From positions 310,001 through 374,000 of the forward strand of contig JAHCMK010000001.1 of NCBI GenBank assembly GCA_019192445.1: a stretch of DNA of 64,000 nucleotides. Reading direction: 5' to 3'. The DNA comes from Oceanococcus sp. HetDA_MAG_MS8 (lineage in GTDB: Bacteria > Pseudomonadota > Gammaproteobacteria > Nevskiales > Oceanococcaceae). Below are positions 60,986-64,000 of this stretch, piece after piece; within the stretch, counting starts at the first letter, position 1, and every line of letters starts with the position of its first letter. The notes below the pieces were generated by a model. The model was not told the DNA's origin. It ran no database searches and saw nothing but the letters and a program-made list of their open reading frames with translations. Position numbers and translations under genes: made by a program.

Positions 60986-61012
60986 AAAAGGGGCTATTAG
61001 CCCCTTTTTTTC
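60986..61012 (+). terminator. Intrinsic terminator ending the TonB2-type operon
   Basis: AAAAGGGGCT (60986-60995) pairs with 60999-61008 around an ATT loop, followed by a T-run. Strong rho-independent terminator. Confidence 0.93.
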
Positions 61013-61459
61013 CGCTCATTTTTCGACTAAGCGCTGGGAACAGGCCTCAATCTAATTTCGCAGGACACTTGTGCGGCATTGGCCAGTCAGCGGCTGCTGT
61101 GTCTAGTAAGGGTGGGTCGGCGTGGGCTGAGTGGCTTAGTGTGACGATCAGGCGCTGACATGTTATAAAGTACGGACGCCTTAAGCTGCAGGTTTGTGGC
61201 TTCCCCCATATAGAGGTCTGTGTTCGCGTCGGCAGTACTGTCTGTCTTGCGTGGTTATCCCAAAGTGGTGGCCATGTCTGCGTCCCGATCACTGACTCTT
61301 CCAATCTTGGGAGTTGCCCGACACGTAGCCCGGTTAGCGCCATCCCTGGAGGACAGTGAGGTTCAATCCGCTACAACCTTCAGATTGGCGCATATTCACA
61401 TGCAGGCGGTTTGGTCCAACCTAGCAGCGTTGGGTCAGACCTAGGAGTTGGCCCCAGGA
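61013..61459 (+). other. Long non-coding leader region before the zinc cluster
   Basis: About 450 bases without a convincing gene. It holds the promoter and Zur-like site at 61141-61175. A long leader follows, with a 56-74-codon frame (61220 or 61274 to 61444) that has no recognisable features. No riboswitch fold was recognised. Confidence 0.5.
61141..61175 (+). promoter_or_regulatory. Promoter with Zur-like half-site
   Basis: GTGACG (61141-61146), 17 bases, TATAAA (61164-61169). Over the -10 lies GACATGTTATA (61157-61167), which matches the left half of the gammaproteobacterial Zur box GAAATGTTATA; the right half is poorly kept (TAC only). The location suits zinc repression of the genes downstream. 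Confidence 0.35.
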
Positions 61460-61765
61460 ATGACATGGTCGGGTGGTATACAGCGCAGAGTTCGACCCAA
61501 TCGACTCAGCAGCGCCCTCGTGATGTGCGCGTTAGTTGTCGCACAGGCGGCTTTATTGCTGCACGGATCGACGGCGATCTCGCACGACGAGTGTCAGACC
61601 TGCTCGTTAATACGCAGTTTAGACCACCAGCCCGCATTGCCCATTCAAGCCGCTTTCATGGCGGGCGTCGTTGCCGACTCGGACTGGTGTCTTGGGCAGG
61701 CTCCAAGCTTGCTCCTTGCACAAGACACCTTTCGCTGGCCAGCCCGGGGGCCGCCCCGGCCCTAG
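61460..61765 (+). CDS. Small membrane protein with His/Cys motif, possible zinc-cluster accessory protein
   Basis: 101 aa. Basic N-terminus, one membrane segment (about residues 18-37, SALVMCALVVAQAALLLHG), then SHDECQTCSLI with a CxxC and nearby histidines, and a Pro-rich tail. Small proteins of this form, annotated DUF2946-like or zinc chaperones, occur next to zinc or copper uptake genes; the assignment here is by form and context only. ATG 61460 is chosen over the TTG at 61448, whose TAGGAG would be too close. Confidence 0.55.
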   Translation: MTWSGGIQRRVRPNRLSSALVMCALVVAQAALLLHGSTAISHDECQTCSLIRSLDHQPALPIQAAFMAGVVADSDWCLGQAPSLLLAQDTFRWPARGPPRP

Positions 61766-61976
61766 CGGCAGAGCGTTACCAAAGATGCTGACTGCTTTTT
61801 TGCGGTGCACACGCACCCTCCACTACTCGCTGGACTGGTTCTGACAGCGCCAACCGCGATCCAGTCTGCTCCGCCGCTGGCTTCATTTTCTACATCGTAT
61901 GCCGGGCCGGCGCCCGGCTCCCTACTGTTGTTCGGCTGTTCCTGAAGCAGCCTTCCTAAAAGAGGCTCGAGAACTC

Positions 61977-63167
61977 ATGATATTGAATAGAATCGCGGTA
62001 CTCCCCGCCTTGATTGGTTCCGCAGTGTTACTGACGGCCTGTGGCGGCTCTGGTGGTGGCTCTGACGGCGACCCCAACACCTTGGATATTGGCTTGCCCG
62101 GTGGCCAAAAACTCGCGTTTCTGAACTCTGCAACCAGTGACTATCACAGTTACGACACAAGCAGCTACGCCATCACGGATTTGAACCTCGCCGCGCGCAC
62201 TAGCGAAGATGGCGACGTACAAAGCATGTTGATCGAAGATACCTCCACTATTGGGCACTTTTTGCACTTTCCAGACCTTCGTGGGTCTGGTGAAGATGCC
62301 TCGATCTCAAACTGGTTCGCGCTGATGAAGCCCAGCTATGTTCCGGGGTCACCTATCGATGCCGATCAGTTTGTAAAGCTTGTTCACTTGCATGACGATG
62401 AACTCGCAGCGCACTCGTCTGATGAATACGTAGATCTCGAAGAGGGAAGCCAACGCGCTGAGTTCCTGGAGAGGTTGAACGCCTTTGTTCTTGAGCAGAA
62501 CGACCTGAACCAAGAAGTGGTAGAGGCATTGTCTGCGGAAGGACAAACGCTTTGCCGCGCTTATGTAGACCCTTATGTGAAGAACGGCGTTGAAGGCGGT
62601 GACGGTCACGACCATGATCATGATCACGACGGGGACGACCACGATCATGACGGGGATGATCACGATCATGACGGGGATGATCACGATCATGACGGGGATG
62701 ATCACGATCATGATGGGGATGATCACGCTCATGAGCATGGTGAGTTAGTCCACTTCGGCCTGACCGATTCTGGCCGCGTCTACTTCTTCCACGAAGAAGA
62801 AGATGGCCTCGAATCCTTCCAAGGTTTCGTTACTCTGAGTGGCGTGCAGAGCATCATGGACTGCGATAAAACGACCATCTCACGGATTAGTGATGAGGCG
62901 ATCTTGGTGTTTGTTCCGGTCCCTGGCAACCCCATGATTTACATGGTTGATAACCATGGTGCCGACTGGCATGAGCACGAGAGCTGGGCTGTGGCTGAGC
63001 TCAATGGCCTGACGGCTGACATGATGGCCATTCTTCCAACCTCCGCTGATCACGATCACGATCATGAGGGCGATGACCATGACCACGATGATGATCATGA
63101 CCATGACGATGATCACGATCATGATGATGACGATGATGGTCATGACGACGACGGAATGGGTTCGTAA
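61977..63167 (+). CDS. His/Asp-rich metal-binding lipoprotein
   Basis: 396 aa. Lipobox LLTACGG at residue ~20. The folded part (about 25-205 and 255-350) is interrupted by five copies of the heptad DGDDHDH (residues 218-252). A second His/Asp-rich run ends the protein (about 355-390). The repeats should bind zinc or similar ions, as in histidine-rich periplasmic metal buffers. Sits directly before a ZnuD-like receptor, so a zinc-capture role at the outer membrane is likely. ATG 61977 begins the signal peptide. Confidence 0.85.
   Translation: MILNRIAVLPALIGSAVLLTACGGSGGGSDGDPNTLDIGLPGGQKLAFLNSATSDYHSYDTSSYAITDLNLAARTSEDGDVQSMLIEDTSTIGHFLHFPDLRGSGEDASISNWFALMKPSYVPGSPIDADQFVKLVHLHDDELAAHSSDEYVDLEEGSQRAEFLERLNAFVLEQNDLNQEVVEALSAEGQTLCRAYVDPYVKNGVEGGDGHDHDHDHDGDDHDHDGDDHDHDGDDHDHDGDDHDHDGDDHAHEHGELVHFGLTDSGRVYFFHEEEDGLESFQGFVTLSGVQSIMDCDKTTISRISDEAILVFVPVPGNPMIYMVDNHGADWHEHESWAVAELNGLTADMMAILPTSADHDHDHEGDDHDHDDDHDHDDDHDHDDDDDGHDDDGMGS
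62628..62732 (+). repeat. 21-bp tandem repeats (five units) in the His-rich lipoprotein gene
   Basis: Five in-frame 21-base units, each encoding DGDDHDH; the inner units are almost identical at the DNA level, the first and last slightly changed. Recent repeat expansion or contraction would alter the number of metal-binding heptads without a frameshift. Confidence 0.93.
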
Positions 63168-63185
63168 TTTCGCTTAGTCCCCCAT

Positions 63186-63222
63186 TGCGGTTCCGGGGTT
63201 ATTCCCGGAACCGCACTTTTTC
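63186..63222 (+). terminator. Intercistronic terminator between lipoprotein and ZnuD-like receptor
   Basis: 12-bp perfect stem (63186-63197 with 63204-63215), six-base loop, then CTTTTTC. It ends only 18 bases before the receptor ATG, so the receptor must be expressed by read-through unless an unseen promoter lies in the gap. Confidence 0.88.
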
Positions 63223-63239
63223 GGCAAGGACGCCTGGTA

Positions 63240-64000
63240 ATGAGGTGTAAACAAGGCGCTTTAAAGCGCGCAGCATTCTGCTGTTTACTCGGTTTGTGCG
63301 GACCCGCTCCGGCGCAGGTCGAGCTAGACGATATGGTGGTTGAGGGGGAGGCCGACACGGGCACCTCCGAAGACACCCGAAAACTCGAGCGTGGGGCTGC
63401 AAATGCCACCCTCGGAAGTTTTTTGGATGATATGCCCAATGTGGACTCGGCCAGCTATGGTGAGGGCGTGGGCCGACCAGTCGTGCGCGGCATGAGCGGC
63501 TATCGGGTCAAGATCCTGCAAAACGATAATGAGGTCAGTGATCTGTCGGCCATGAGCCAGGATCATGCCGTGGCTATTTCACCGGTCGCGGCCGAGCGCA
63601 TTGAGCTACTCAAAGGGCCGGCATCACTGGTTTATGCGGCGCAATCTGGTGGTGTGATCCGGATTAGTGACGCTATGGACTTCCCCTTCAAAAAGCCTGG
63701 TTTGCACGGCGAAGTGGCGGGCAACGTGCGGGCTGACCCCGCGGGCTACAATCTGAATGGGCGGGTGTCCCAAGCATCGGACACCTGGGCCTTCCAACTG
63801 AGCGCGGTCGATCAATTCTCGGATCCTTACATTGATGGCAATGGTGACCGGGTGATTGATTCCGATGTGAACACCCAGCAGGCTCAGGCCGGCGTGGGTT
63901 GGCGGCCTACAGAATCGGGCGAGTTTCAGTTCCACTCCACGCTATTGCGCAAGGAATACGGAATACCCAATCGAACCATCGCACCTTCGCGTATTGATAT
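63240..64000 (+). CDS. ZnuD-like TonB-dependent receptor (3' end beyond window)
   Basis: The frame is open from ATG 63240 to the window end (253 codons). A signal peptide (MRCKQGALK to PAPAQ) precedes a TonB-box-like DDMVVEGEAD. The plug contains VGRPVVRGMSGYRVKIL, MSQDHAVAISPVAAERIE and LLKGPASLVYAAQSGGVI, the pattern of the zinc receptor ZnuD. AAGGA lies nine bases before the ATG. It follows the His-rich lipoprotein through a terminator. Zinc import is the best-supported role; another divalent metal is possible. Confidence 0.88.
   Translation, partial: MRCKQGALKRAAFCCLLGLCGPAPAQVELDDMVVEGEADTGTSEDTRKLERGAANATLGSFLDDMPNVDSASYGEGVGRPVVRGMSGYRVKILQNDNEVSDLSAMSQDHAVAISPVAAERIELLKGPASLVYAAQSGGVIRISDAMDFPFKKPGLHGEVAGNVRADPAGYNLNGRVSQASDTWAFQLSAVDQFSDPYIDGNGDRVIDSDVNTQQAQAGVGWRPTESGEFQFHSTLLRKEYGIPNRTIAPSRID

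Noticed and set aside
61220-61444. Possible small gene in the leader of the zinc cluster
   Set aside because: 74 codons from a GTG (or 56 from ATG 61274) without signal peptide, domain or metal motif; not enough support.
62628-62732. Tandem repeats as a possible CRISPR array
   Set aside because: The units are contiguous, in frame and encode a protein heptad; there are no unique spacers and no cas genes.

Overview
The window is a stretch of a gammaproteobacterial chromosome, judged by eye to be about 60% GC. The strongest evidence is the first 22 kb, which carries a classic gammaproteobacterial order on the + strand: rseP (5' end cut by the window edge)-bamA-skp-lpxD-fabZ-lpxA-lpxB-rnhB-dnaE-accA-tilS-pyrG-kdsA-eno-ftsB-ispD-ispF, then surE-pcm-yqaA-nlpD. 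Many of these genes overlap by 4-30 bases. The several TonB-dependent receptors, the FimX-like c-di-GMP protein and the secreted proteases fit a Xanthomonadales/Nevskiales-like aerobic heterotroph. The exact order is inference.

1-22.5 kb: outer-membrane biogenesis (RseP, BamA, Skp, lipid A enzymes), DNA replication and repair, fatty-acid initiation, CTP, KDO, enolase, isoprenoid and cell-division genes. Two departures from the usual order: an antisense Smr-domain gene sits where truD commonly lies between ispF and surE, and rpoS does not follow nlpD.

22.5-39.8 kb: alaC-hom-thrC-recJ; a convergent FimX-like protein with degenerate REC and EAL domains; the complete EF-P beta-lysylation set (epmB divergent from efp-epmA); a ZIP-like domain fused to a CSCG permease; a MATE transporter; DUF3108 and DUF1499 envelope proteins; and prpB-prpC of the methylcitrate cycle, closed by a strong terminator.

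39.8-51 kb (accessory): a secreted M36 metalloprotease with a GlyGly-CTERM-like tail, a TonB-dependent receptor with an operator-like inverted repeat at its promoter, tRNA-Arg(TCT) with a displaced copy of its 3' end and a run of hairpins, a DUF1461-type membrane protein, a cupin, a striking 306-base self-complementary element, a secreted subtilase and a membrane protein of unknown function.

51-61 kb: the most system-like locus. A Pho-box-like direct repeat precedes a TonB-dependent receptor with carboxypeptidase-regulatory-like N-terminal domains and a beta-helix lipoprotein. A terminator follows, and then a complete TonB2-type energiser (DUF3450, TtpC-like MotA/TolQ/ExbB, ExbB, ExbD, TonB, TPR). 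My inference is a phosphate-starvation-controlled uptake system.

61-64 kb: a probable zinc-acquisition cluster. It has a promoter overlapped by a Zur-like half-site, a small membrane protein with a His/Cys motif, a His/Asp-rich lipoprotein with 21-bp tandem repeats, an intercistronic terminator, and the start of a ZnuD-like receptor that runs off the right edge.
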